Positions 1 to 6,891 of a stretch of DNA of 28,954 nucleotides are shown here, piece after piece. The notes beneath the pieces were generated by a model. The model saw nothing but the letters and a program-made list of their open reading frames with translations, did not search any database and was not told the DNA's origin. The first letter of the stretch is position 1; each line of letters begins with the position of its first letter. This DNA is from a virus. The stretch covers positions 1-28,954 of IMG/VR virus record IMGVR_UViG_3300009161_000173; one strand, written 5' to 3'. The translations under genes were made by a program, and so were the position numbers.

Positions 1-258
1 ATGAGCCGTCACTGGTGCAACCCACATGAGTGGGAGTGTGAGGACTGCCAGGAGGAAACAGACGCGCAGGAGGTGACGCACACAGTCTCAGACGCCACAC
101 TGCGGCAAATCCGCACAGCACTGGCAGCAATGCTGTGCGCAAACGAGGAGCATTGCCCGACATTGCGGGAGGCACGACTGCTTTGCGTGGAGGCGATGCG
201 CTTAATAAACACAGAATTGAACACGAAAAACGCAGATGCGTTTAAACCAACAGAGTAA
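1..258 (+). CDS. Small hypothetical protein with N-terminal Cys/His cluster
   Basis: This is an 85-residue protein that I do not recognise. Its N-terminus holds C6, H9, C13 and C16, a spacing that could bind zinc; the rest looks helical. The ATG is the first base of the window, so its true start and ribosome site cannot be checked and it may be longer upstream. The next ATG follows the stop after two bases, so it is probably the first visible gene of the early operon. No function is assigned. Confidence 0.6.
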   Translation: MSRHWCNPHEWECEDCQEETDAQEVTHTVSDATLRQIRTALAAMLCANEEHCPTLREARLLCVEAMRLINTELNTKNADAFKPTE

Positions 259-260
259 AA

Positions 261-647
261 ATGAACACGAACACAGAAGAATTGAACATGACGACACAGG
301 ATTTGATTAAACGCTTACGTAACCTTGGCCCATTGGGCAAAATTATGGAGGAACTTGTTGTGGTTGCCGCCGACAGGCTGGAGGAGTTGCAGCGGGAAAG
401 CGACGAAGCCCGCGCCGAGGTGGAGCGGTTGAAGCAGAAACTTCACGAAGCCCGGATTGAGAACAGCGGGCAAGCGGCTCAACTCGAACGGACCCGTCCA
501 GATCCCTCGCGACTGGAGATTGCGGCGATGTGGATGTGTGGGTTTTTAGGATTCAATAATTGTAATACCTATACTAGGGAACACGTTATTGAACAGGCGT
601 TTATAAACGCAGACGAACTGATCGCAGCAGCAAAGGATGCCAAATGA
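261..647 (+). CDS. Hypothetical coiled-coil protein
   Basis: This is a 128-residue protein that I do not recognise. Residues from about 30 to 80 are rich in Glu, Arg, Lys and Leu with heptad-like spacing and should form a coiled coil. The C-terminal third has a different character, with a Trp/Cys-containing stretch and then an Ala/Asp/Glu helix. ATG 261 comes two bases after the upstream stop; an in-frame ATG at 288 is an alternative, as the intervening residues are Asn/Thr-rich and carry little information. The gene overlaps the next by four bases (ATGA at 644), so translation is probably coupled. Confidence 0.7.
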   Translation: MNTNTEELNMTTQDLIKRLRNLGPLGKIMEELVVVAADRLEELQRESDEARAEVERLKQKLHEARIENSGQAAQLERTRPDPSRLEIAAMWMCGFLGFNNCNTYTREHVIEQAFINADELIAAAKDAK

Positions 648-907
648 CCGACGAACGAATCAACGCGGCGATTGAGACAGTGTTGCACCGCAATGAGCAT
701 TGGATTATCTCAAGAGACTACTGCACCGACCTCAATGCAATGCATGAGGCGGAGAAGATAATTGAGCACTCTGACGAGCTTTTTCAAAAATACTACTTGG
801 CACTTTATGACGTTACCCAATCAACACGCTGGCCGGTGTGTGCAACCGCTCGCCAACGTGCAGAGGCGTTTCTGAGAACGATGGGCAAATGGGAGGAGGC
901 TGAATGA
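644..907 (+). CDS. Conserved phage-type hypothetical protein
   Basis: This 87-residue protein has a DLNAMHEAE segment near residues 29-37 and ends with a TARQRAEAFLRTMGKW-like helix. From memory this combination recurs in small proteins of many phages and prophages whose function is not established. It starts at the four-base overlap with the upstream gene, so the start is well supported. It lies among early genes ahead of the nuclease and primase, which hints at replication or early takeover, but no motif shows an activity. Confidence 0.75.
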   Translation: MTDERINAAIETVLHRNEHWIISRDYCTDLNAMHEAEKIIEHSDELFQKYYLALYDVTQSTRWPVCATARQRAEAFLRTMGKWEEAE

Positions 908-919
908 CCGTGATGCACG

Positions 920-997
920 GTGGAAGACCTCCGCAAGGCGGTGTGGTACATTCAGCGGGAAATCGAGCGCCATGAACGAAACTACGATTCAGAATAA
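920..997 (+). CDS. Possible tiny ORF or gene remnant (GTG start)
   Basis: A 25-codon reading frame runs from GTG 920 to TAA 997 and encodes a strongly charged helix (it begins VEDLRKAVWYIQRE). Its amino-acid make-up looks genuine rather than random. It is in the same frame as the gene ending at 907, separated from it by TGA 905-907 and TGA 911-913, so it may be a remnant of a longer version of that protein. There is no clear Shine-Dalgarno sequence. It overlaps the start of the nuclease gene by 26 bases. A rival frame, ATG 904 to TGA 975, touches both neighbours but has noise-like composition. Confidence 0.25.
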   Translation: MEDLRKAVWYIQREIERHERNYDSE

Positions 998-1397
998 AAT
1001 CCGTCTCGCGCTTGGATCGCGGCCCGACGTCCGACTGTTTCGCAACCACGTTGGCGTCGTCCGAGATGAACGTGGCCGGGTGCACTCATTCGGGCTCCGG
1101 AAGGGCTCGGCGGACCTTATTGGGTGGGTCACACTTAACGACTCAGCGGTTTTCCTAAGTATCGAAATTAAAACGGCAACCGGAAGGCTGCGGCCAGAAC
1201 AGCAGCAGTGGATGGACAACGTAAACAAATCGGGCGGGATTGCCTTTGTGGCGCGCTCGGAAGAGGAAGCACTCAAAACACTAAATGAAAAAATCACCTC
1301 GCGACGTAGCATCTTCACTCCACGAAATCGATTGGGAGACGAATCAAATGGGCTGGCTTCAATGCCCAGGCCAGCACCTTCATACCGGCCCGAATAA
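972..1397 (+). CDS. VRR-NUC domain nuclease
   Basis: This 141-residue protein has the layout of stand-alone phage VRR-NUC proteins, a PD-(D/E)XK-fold nuclease family that often accompanies phage replication genes. Visible motifs are GSAD at residues 45-48 (metal-binding Asp), EIK at 65-67 (Glu and Lys of the active site) and a QQQW helix at 77-80, followed by a GGIAFVARS strand. The domain fills residues 1 to about 104. The last ~35 residues overlap the primase gene in another frame and look unstructured. A likely role is cleavage of branched or damaged DNA during replication or recombination, inferred from the family and from its place just before the primase-helicase. Confidence 0.88.
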   Translation: MNETTIQNKIRLALGSRPDVRLFRNHVGVVRDERGRVHSFGLRKGSADLIGWVTLNDSAVFLSIEIKTATGRLRPEQQQWMDNVNKSGGIAFVARSEEEALKTLNEKITSRRSIFTPRNRLGDESNGLASMPRPAPSYRPE

Positions 1398-3762
1398 CCC
1401 CGCCGACTGCCGCATCACGCTCGACGACGGACGCCCTCCGACCATCCACTGTTTTCACGACTCCTGTAAAGCCGAGGTTGCAGCCGAAAACAAAGCACTG
1501 CGCTCTGCGATTGGACGCGCGGAGAAATCGACGGCCCCGATCCGTCATTCCGTCGTTGCCAAGCTGACCGCCGTTAAAACTCCACTCACGCCCCGAGATA
1601 TTCCAACGGTGATGAGCGGAGGACTGCAACGGCACCTCGCATCGTGCTTCGGACAGCACGAATTCGTTTCAATCGTCGCCGCGGACCCTTCAGGCGAGAT
1701 AAAATACAACGGACAAACGATGCACCCGGCCGAGGTTGTCCACGGGCAGGAGTTCCGAAAATACGGGACATTCATTCGGGTCAACCCGATGACCGAAAAC
1801 GGATCAAAGAACGAAGACGTCGCCTCATTTCGGCACGTGCTCATCGAGTCCGATAAAACCCCCAAGGCACTCCAGTGGGCTGCAATCGTCGCCAGTCGCC
1901 TGCCTATCAGCGCGGTCGTGGATTCAGGCGGAAAATCCTTGCACGCATGGGTGCGGGTCGATGCGGAGAACGCGGAGGAATACCGGGCGCGGGCAAAACG
2001 CGCGGCGGATGCCATGGACGCGTTCGAGGGCGTTGAGGTGGACCGCTCATGCCTCAACCCGGCACGACTCGCGAGGCTTGCGGGGTGCGCCCGCGGTGAA
2101 TCTCGGCAGGAACTCATCGCGCTCGGCATGGGCGCAGTATGCTGGGAGGAGTGGGAAACACCCGAACCCACTACGGTGGCACCGGTTCCCGTCGCGGAAA
2201 AGCCGTTTCTCATCCTCGGAAACCTGAATCGGGTCTATTACTACCTAAGCAGGCGCACGGCGTCTCTGGTGGCCCTCACGAGCGCGCAACACACCCGGAA
2301 CGCTTTGCTTGAACTTGCCCCCCTGTCATGGTGGGAAGCCGAAATGGATAAAAAAGGAGACGTCCTCATTCAGGTCGCGGTCGACTGGCTGATTCAGACG
2401 GCTGGCGGCATGGAGTTCTCTCCCGCTCACGTCCGGGGCCGTGGCGCATGGCTCGACGAGGGACGCGTCGTGTTTCACGCTGGCAACTCGCTTTTTGTCG
2501 ACGGCACTCCTGGGGACCTGCTCGCGGTGGAGTCTCGCTACGTTTACGCCCGGGCGGAACGACTCGGAGTGACGGCGGCGGAACCGCTTTCGAACGTCGA
2601 GGCGAACAAATTGCGGATGCTTCTCGGGTGTTTTCAGTTCGTGAACCCGCTCGACTCGCTGTTCATGGCGGGGTGGCTCGTCACCTCGGCCGTTTGCGGC
2701 GCTCTAGACTGGCGACCGCACGCGTGGCTCACGGGGGCCGCGGGATCGGGGAAAACCACGCTCCTTTCGGAGGTCGTCGAACCGCTCCTCGGGGACATTG
2801 CGCTGCACCTTCAGGGTAATACAACCGAGGCGGGCATTCGGCAGGCGCTTGGGTGCGACGCTCGGCCCGTTATTTTTGATGAGGCCGAGGGAGAAGGCGA
2901 ATCGGGGCAGAAACGGATGGCGGAGGTCGTCGCGCTGGCTCGGGCTGCGTCTCGGGAATCCGGGGCGGTGATGCTCAAGGGGGGCGCGGCTGGGCAGGCT
3001 ACCTCGTACCGCATCCGCTCGTCGTTCCTGTTTGCTTCCATCGCCGTTTCTCTCGACAAACGAGCGGACCAAGGGCGTATTACGGTGATGGAACTCATCC
3101 CAGAGCACCTCCGCACGGTGGATCGGTTTGGGGAAGCCAAGCAATTGATGGCGGAAACCGTCGACAACCCTGAATGGGCAGCAAGGTGGCGTGCTCGGTG
3201 CATTTCGCTCGCGGCGGTCATCGCGGCCAACGCAACGACGTTTAAGCAGGCCGCTCGGCACAAACTCGATGAGGCACGCAACGCGGACCAAGTGGGGGCG
3301 CTCCTTGCCGGGGCGTATGCGCTGACGTCGACCGATCGCATCACGTTGGACACGGCAGCGGGATGGGTTGACGCGCAAGACTGGACGTTCGCCAGTGGGT
3401 CCCGGGGAGAAACAGACGAACGATCACTACTGAACCGACTCCTCGAATCGTGGTTGCAGGTCGACACGCTCGATGGCCCGGGGCGCGCCCGCGTGACGGT
3501 GGCGGAGGCGATCCGGCAGGCGCTTTCCCATAACGACTCGCATGCACGCTGGGCCGAGGAAGCGCTGGCGCGCATAGGTATTCGCGTTCGCGAGGACCAC
3601 GTGGACATCGCGAACAACGGTACGGAACTTCGCCAGCGTTTCGGCGTGCTCCGATGGACTGATCAATTGAAGCGGTTCCCGGGCGCTGTTGCCATGGAGT
3701 CGCAGGTTCAGATCGGGGCAATGCGGAAGCGAACGGTGCGCTTGCCAATCGCCCTTTTTTAA
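1285..3762 (+). CDS. Primase-helicase (zinc finger, AEP-like primase, P-loop ATPase)
   Basis: This 825-residue protein should prime and unwind phage DNA. The N-terminus has a zinc-ribbon-like set (C27, H31/H33, C56, C61). Residues about 187-265 show archaeo-eukaryotic primase-like features: an IESD acidic strand, SGGKSLHAW at 214-222, and an Asp-containing CLNPARLARLAG segment. Residues 475-600 form a P-loop ATPase with Walker A GAAGSGKTT at 484-492 and Walker B PVIFDEAE at 528-535. The C-terminal ~200 residues look helical. ATG 1285 overlaps the nuclease gene by 113 bases; ATG 1348 has a better-spaced GGGAG and keeps all cysteines, so it is a fair alternative start. A strong terminator follows the stop. 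Confidence 0.87.
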   Translation: MKKSPRDVASSLHEIDWETNQMGWLQCPGQHLHTGPNNPADCRITLDDGRPPTIHCFHDSCKAEVAAENKALRSAIGRAEKSTAPIRHSVVAKLTAVKTPLTPRDIPTVMSGGLQRHLASCFGQHEFVSIVAADPSGEIKYNGQTMHPAEVVHGQEFRKYGTFIRVNPMTENGSKNEDVASFRHVLIESDKTPKALQWAAIVASRLPISAVVDSGGKSLHAWVRVDAENAEEYRARAKRAADAMDAFEGVEVDRSCLNPARLARLAGCARGESRQELIALGMGAVCWEEWETPEPTTVAPVPVAEKPFLILGNLNRVYYYLSRRTASLVALTSAQHTRNALLELAPLSWWEAEMDKKGDVLIQVAVDWLIQTAGGMEFSPAHVRGRGAWLDEGRVVFHAGNSLFVDGTPGDLLAVESRYVYARAERLGVTAAEPLSNVEANKLRMLLGCFQFVNPLDSLFMAGWLVTSAVCGALDWRPHAWLTGAAGSGKTTLLSEVVEPLLGDIALHLQGNTTEAGIRQALGCDARPVIFDEAEGEGESGQKRMAEVVALARAASRESGAVMLKGGAAGQATSYRIRSSFLFASIAVSLDKRADQGRITVMELIPEHLRTVDRFGEAKQLMAETVDNPEWAARWRARCISLAAVIAANATTFKQAARHKLDEARNADQVGALLAGAYALTSTDRITLDTAAGWVDAQDWTFASGSRGETDERSLLNRLLESWLQVDTLDGPGRARVTVAEAIRQALSHNDSHARWAEEALARIGIRVREDHVDIANNGTELRQRFGVLRWTDQLKRFPGAVAMESQVQIGAMRKRTVRLPIALF

Positions 3763-3820
3763 GCCAACGTGCGTTTTCAACCAATCAACCTTTGGACGGG
3801 TGGATTGGCCTGGACTGAAG

Positions 3821-3868
3821 AGTTCCCTCGGCCCGTCGCGTGACGGTGTCCGAGGGTTCTTTGTTTTT
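3821..3868 (+). terminator. Intrinsic terminator after primase-helicase
   Basis: CCCTCGG at 3825-3831 pairs with CCGAGGG at 3850-3856, and CCGTC at 3833-3837 pairs with GACGG at 3842-3846 around a four-base GCGT loop. A T-rich run (TTCTTTGTTTTT) follows at once. It lies about 60 bases after the primase-helicase stop and should end the early transcript. Confidence 0.85.
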
Positions 3869-3900
3869 GACTCAAAAACTCAACTCAAAGCCGAAATGGA

Positions 3901-3930
3901 GAGGTATAGTAGTATAGAGGTATAGTAGTA
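3901..3930 (+). repeat. Tandem 14-bp direct repeat
   Basis: GAGGTATAGTAGTA occurs at 3901-3914 and again at 3917-3930, two bases apart, directly before an alternating TA tract. Such short repeats beside an AT tract can be protein-binding sites at a replication origin or promoter; neither role is proven here. Confidence 0.7.
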
Positions 3931-3985
3931 GTAGTATATATATATATATATTTATATATGAGTATTTGTAGTATGTAGAGTTTTT
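3931..3985 (+). repeat. (TA)n tract in the 3763-4010 intergenic gap
   Basis: From about 3934 to 3959 the sequence is almost pure alternating TA with one TTT break, and it stays AT-rich to about 3985. This is the most AT-rich stretch in a moderately GC-rich window and would melt easily. It lies between the primase-helicase terminator and the next gene, so it could be a DNA-unwinding element, the promoter region for the downstream genes, or a variable microsatellite. I see no gene in this gap. Confidence 0.75.
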
Positions 3986-4010
3986 CCTCTGTAAACCCGC
4001 CAAACTGAAA

Positions 4011-4244
4011 ATGAGTGGGATTGAGTCAAATGAGTCTTTTTACGGGGTCGCCCCCGTTTGTGGGGCATGGGTGGCGCAGGTGATGGTGCATCCGCACAAC
4101 GAGGCCGTCATGCTCGCTGCCGAGGCAATGCTGGGATGTCCATGTGACTTGGTGTCGATGGCGTTCTATGGAGATGCGAAAATGGAAGGGCGCAGGCTGC
4201 TCGCGTGGAGCTTCCCCGGGAAGGGATGTGCTCAAGAGCATTGA
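4011..4244 (+). CDS. Small hypothetical protein
   Basis: This is a 77-residue protein that I do not recognise. The central part (HPHNEAVMLAAEAMLGCP) suggests one helix, and there are Cys residues at about positions 17, 43 and 45. It is the first gene after the terminator and TA tract, so it probably heads a new transcription unit. The start has no Shine-Dalgarno sequence. Composition fits the surrounding phage genes, but the short length keeps confidence moderate. Confidence 0.5.
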   Translation: MSGIESNESFYGVAPVCGAWVAQVMVHPHNEAVMLAAEAMLGCPCDLVSMAFYGDAKMEGRRLLAWSFPGKGCAQEH

Positions 4245-4276
4245 CAACGGATTGGCGGCAAGTACGGTAAAAAGCG

Positions 4277-4636
4277 ATGGACGAAGATGCCTTGGCTGAA
4301 CTGATGGATATTGCTGGCTTACGTGAGCGACAAGCCGAGGACGTCCTGCGCTGGCATGAGGACCGCATCATGGCGGAGCGCGAGACCATCGGGGGGCAGG
4401 TGGTGGTCCGCCTGCTTGGGTTCATCCTAGGGGCGCCGGGGCAAAGCCGCGTTGCCGACACGCGACTCCGAGCACTAGGAGTGGCGTTCGCCGCTGGGCT
4501 CAACGGGCTGACCGGGTACAAATCCATGACCGCTGCAGCAAACGGCGAGCACTGCAGCCCCAAGAGCCTGTCTCTAATCGCAGCCGAGGCTGGAGATGTC
4601 CTGAAGCTTCCAGGGGGGCCAAATCGGCGCTCCTAG
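4277..4636 (+). CDS. Hypothetical protein, possible DNA-binding helices
   Basis: This is a 119-residue, mainly helical protein that I do not recognise. The first ~45 residues are acidic and helical. The second half has two helices joined by a short turn (residues ~80-110, containing TAAANGEHCSPKSLSLIA) that could be a helix-turn-helix, though the match is loose. It lies between the early terminator and the ParB/glycosyltransferase pair. A packaging or regulatory DNA-binding role is possible from position only. Confidence 0.55.
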   Translation: MDEDALAELMDIAGLRERQAEDVLRWHEDRIMAERETIGGQVVVRLLGFILGAPGQSRVADTRLRALGVAFAAGLNGLTGYKSMTAAANGEHCSPKSLSLIAAEAGDVLKLPGGPNRRS

Positions 4637-4704
4637 CCCCCCCCATAAGGAATCTTTTACTGCTAGGGGCTTGAATGCGCGCGTGAGACTTCAACCCCGA
4701 TTCT

Positions 4705-5478
4705 ATGAGTGAGCAAAAAACGACACCTTACCAAATCGAACACCTGCCTTTAGACGCGCTTATCCCATACGCGAACAATGCGAGGAAGCATTCGCCCGAA
4801 CAGGTGGCGCAAATTGCCGGGTCAATTAAAGAGTTCGGCTTTAACAACCCAGTGCTCGTCGACCGAGGGAGCGGAATCATCGCAGGACACGGGCGCGTAA
4901 TGGCGGCGCAAAAGCTGGGGATGAAAGAAGTTCCATGTATCCGCCTTTCTCATCTTACCGACACACAGCGAAGGGCGTACATTCTTGCCGACAATCGTTT
5001 GGCTGAAATCGGTGGCGGCTGGGATGAGGAGCTTCTCAAAGCAGAGTTGACCGGATTACTCGGGGAAGGCGTCGACATCAGTGGACTCGGATGGGAAGAT
5101 GGATGGAACGATTCGGACGCGATTGAACCTGCGTACACGAGAAAAATTGAAACTCCGAATTACGAACCAAAGGGAGAAAAGCCAGAGGTGCAGGAGTTGT
5201 TCGACGACTCAAAGGAAAAATCTTTGCTGGAAAAAATAAATGCAAGCGGTCTACCGGAAGCGCAAAAATCTTTTTTAAAAAAAGCAGCTCAAAGGCATGT
5301 GATTTTTAATTATGAAAAAATCGCTGAATATTATTCACATTCAGAAAAAGAAGTTCAAGAATTAATGGAAGACTCCGCTCTTGTTATTATTGATTTCGAT
5401 AAAGCAATAGAACTTGGATACGTAAAATTGACAGAAGAAATTTCTGCTGAATATTTAAAGGACAATCCAAATGAATGA
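4705..5478 (+). CDS. ParB-domain protein (modification-associated type)
   Basis: This 257-residue protein begins with a ParB N-terminal/sulfiredoxin-type domain (residues ~10-105): an LIPYANNARKHS segment at 19-30, the signature IIAGHGRVMAA at 58-68, and DTQRRAYILADNRL at 86-99. The C-terminal ~100 residues form a separate helical region with a MEDSALVIIDFDKAIELG segment. There is no ParB centromere-binding HTH and no ParA nearby, so plasmid partition is unlikely. Phage ParB-like proteins of this type commonly lie beside DNA methylases or DNA-modifying glycosyltransferases. The next gene is such a glycosyltransferase and overlaps it by eight bases. Base composition drops sharply to AT-rich from about 5170-5220, inside this gene. 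There is no Shine-Dalgarno sequence at the ATG. Confidence 0.85.
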   Translation: MSEQKTTPYQIEHLPLDALIPYANNARKHSPEQVAQIAGSIKEFGFNNPVLVDRGSGIIAGHGRVMAAQKLGMKEVPCIRLSHLTDTQRRAYILADNRLAEIGGGWDEELLKAELTGLLGEGVDISGLGWEDGWNDSDAIEPAYTRKIETPNYEPKGEKPEVQELFDDSKEKSLLEKINASGLPEAQKSFLKKAAQRHVIFNYEKIAEYYSHSEKEVQELMEDSALVIIDFDKAIELGYVKLTEEISAEYLKDNPNE

Positions 5479-6328
5479 TGACAAATTAGTTGCGTTTATC
5501 TTAACGCATGGCAGACCGGATAAAGTCTTTACTTTAAGAACATTACGCAAGCACGGATTTACTGGAAGAATTATTTTGGTGTTAGACGACGAAGACAAAA
5601 CAGCACCTGAATACAAAAAGAATTTTAAAGAAGAAATAGAAATATTTTCAAAGACTGAAATCGCAAAAACATTCGATGAAGGCGATAATTTTCAAAATAG
5701 AAAAACGATCGTTTATGCTAGAAATGCTTGTTTTGAAATAGCACAAAAGCTTGGAATAAAATATTTTATTCAGCTAGACGATGATTACGTAAGCTTTAGT
5801 TATAGGCATAACGAAAAGCACGAATACGTAGACAAGGTAAATTTGAGAACGCTAGATTCAATTTTCGAAAGTCTTTTAAATTTTTACAAATCTATTCCAG
5901 CAACTTCAATAGCCATAACGCAAAACGGAGATTTCATCGGAGGAAAAAATGGGAACATCGGAAAAAAGCTGAAGCTAAAACGAAAAGCAATGAACACGTT
6001 TATCTGTTCAACCGAAAGACCGTTTACGTTTATCGGTAGGATCAATGAAGACGTGAATACGTACACGCAAAAAGCGAGCGTCGGGATGCTTTTTTTGACG
6101 GTTCCAAATTTGTCTGTGTCTCAAAAACAAACGCAAAGCAACTCAGGAGGAATGACGGAAACATATCTGCAACAGGGGACGTACGTTAAAAGCTTTTACA
6201 GCGTTATGTTTATGCCTTCGAGTGTAACGATAAAACCAATGGGGCCGGTAAACCCTAGACTCCACCATTCTGTAAAATGGGCAAATACGGTCCCTTGCAT
6301 TCTGTCTGAAACTTTAAAGAAAAAATGA
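5471..6328 (+). CDS. TET-associated-type glycosyltransferase (TAGT), DNA base modification
   Basis: This 285-residue protein matches my recollection of the phage TET-associated glycosyltransferase family, the catalytic relative of GREB1, proposed to add sugar to hydroxylated DNA bases. Visible features are FILTHGR at residues 9-15, the nucleotide-sugar strand VLDDED at 37-42, VYARNACF at 81-88 and the metal-binding QLDDDY at 101-106. The second half carries an EDVNTY segment and ends in a basic tail. It overlaps the ParB-domain gene by eight bases and the small terminase gene by four, so it is tied to both. No TET/JBP dioxygenase or cytosine methylase is visible; the substrate base might be made elsewhere. 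Codon use is strongly AT-rich compared with flanking genes, suggesting acquisition by transfer. Confidence 0.72.
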   Translation: MNDDKLVAFILTHGRPDKVFTLRTLRKHGFTGRIILVLDDEDKTAPEYKKNFKEEIEIFSKTEIAKTFDEGDNFQNRKTIVYARNACFEIAQKLGIKYFIQLDDDYVSFSYRHNEKHEYVDKVNLRTLDSIFESLLNFYKSIPATSIAITQNGDFIGGKNGNIGKKLKLKRKAMNTFICSTERPFTFIGRINEDVNTYTQKASVGMLFLTVPNLSVSQKQTQSNSGGMTETYLQQGTYVKSFYSVMFMPSSVTIKPMGPVNPRLHHSVKWANTVPCILSETLKKK

Positions 6329-6891
6329 AGCTTTCAGATCAAGCAGCAAAAGCGCAGGTTCAAAATATTCTCGCAAAACTTAAAGCGGGAAAGACGATCA
6401 CGCGCCGAGAACAGGCGCAGATTGAAGCCTACGAGCGCGGACAGGCTGCGCCAAAGACGACCCGGGAATGGGCAGCGCATTACAAGGTATCCCACGTTAC
6501 GATTATCAACTGGGGAAAGGCAGGCGCGCCACTGAATGGAACTGTCGAGGAAATGGACGCATGGAGGGCGTCGAAAGAAAAGCAGGAGCCGACAAAATAT
6601 TCGGATGCAAAACTTCAGAAGACGCTTCTTGAATGCAAGAAAATTGGCCTGGTTGTGGCGCAGCTTGAGGGAGAGCTGATTTCTAGGGCGTCGGTGCGGG
6701 AAGCAAACACCATGATCGCGGCAACACTGGCGGCGGAACTTCAGAACCTTGTCAGCGATTGCGTTTCAATTCTCGATGGCCTGCAAGGCGCGCAGATTCG
6801 GGAGAAGCTGGAACCCCGCGTGAATTTATTAATTGAACGAACAAATGAACGACTCGCAAACATTAAATCCGGCGTTCGCGGGATGGATTGA
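6325..6891 (+). CDS. Terminase small subunit
   Basis: This 188-residue protein should recognise phage DNA and present it to the large terminase. Residues ~50-85 (KTTREWAAHYKVSHVTIINWGKAGAPL) read as a winged-helix/HTH recognition unit like that of Nu1-type proteins. The rest is helical with a long C-terminal segment suited to oligomerisation and binding the large subunit. It overlaps the glycosyltransferase by four bases and the large terminase by 47. The call rests on the HTH and the adjacency to an unmistakable large terminase. Confidence 0.85.
   Translation: MKLSDQAAKAQVQNILAKLKAGKTITRREQAQIEAYERGQAAPKTTREWAAHYKVSHVTIINWGKAGAPLNGTVEEMDAWRASKEKQEPTKYSDAKLQKTLLECKKIGLVVAQLEGELISRASVREANTMIAATLAAELQNLVSDCVSILDGLQGAQIREKLEPRVNLLIERTNERLANIKSGVRGMD

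Noticed and set aside
207-290. Similar AACACAGAA...GAATTGAACA strings near 207 and 268
   Set aside because: The copies are short and imperfect and lie across coding sequence; chance or a small old duplication explains them and no function is supported.
2704-3784. Long minus-strand ORFs opposite the primase-helicase (up to 268 codons)
   Set aside because: The GC-rich plus-strand gene leaves the complementary frames open; they lack recognisable domains, while the plus strand has zinc, primase and Walker motifs.
4626-4665. Possible hairpin AGCCCC/GGGGCT after the 119-residue gene
   Set aside because: Only six pairs with a loop of about 30 bases and no T-run after it, too weak for a terminator.
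4705-5478. Plasmid-type ParB partition protein
   Set aside because: No ParA gene, no parS-like repeats and no C-terminal partition HTH; the neighbours are a glycosyltransferase and terminase.
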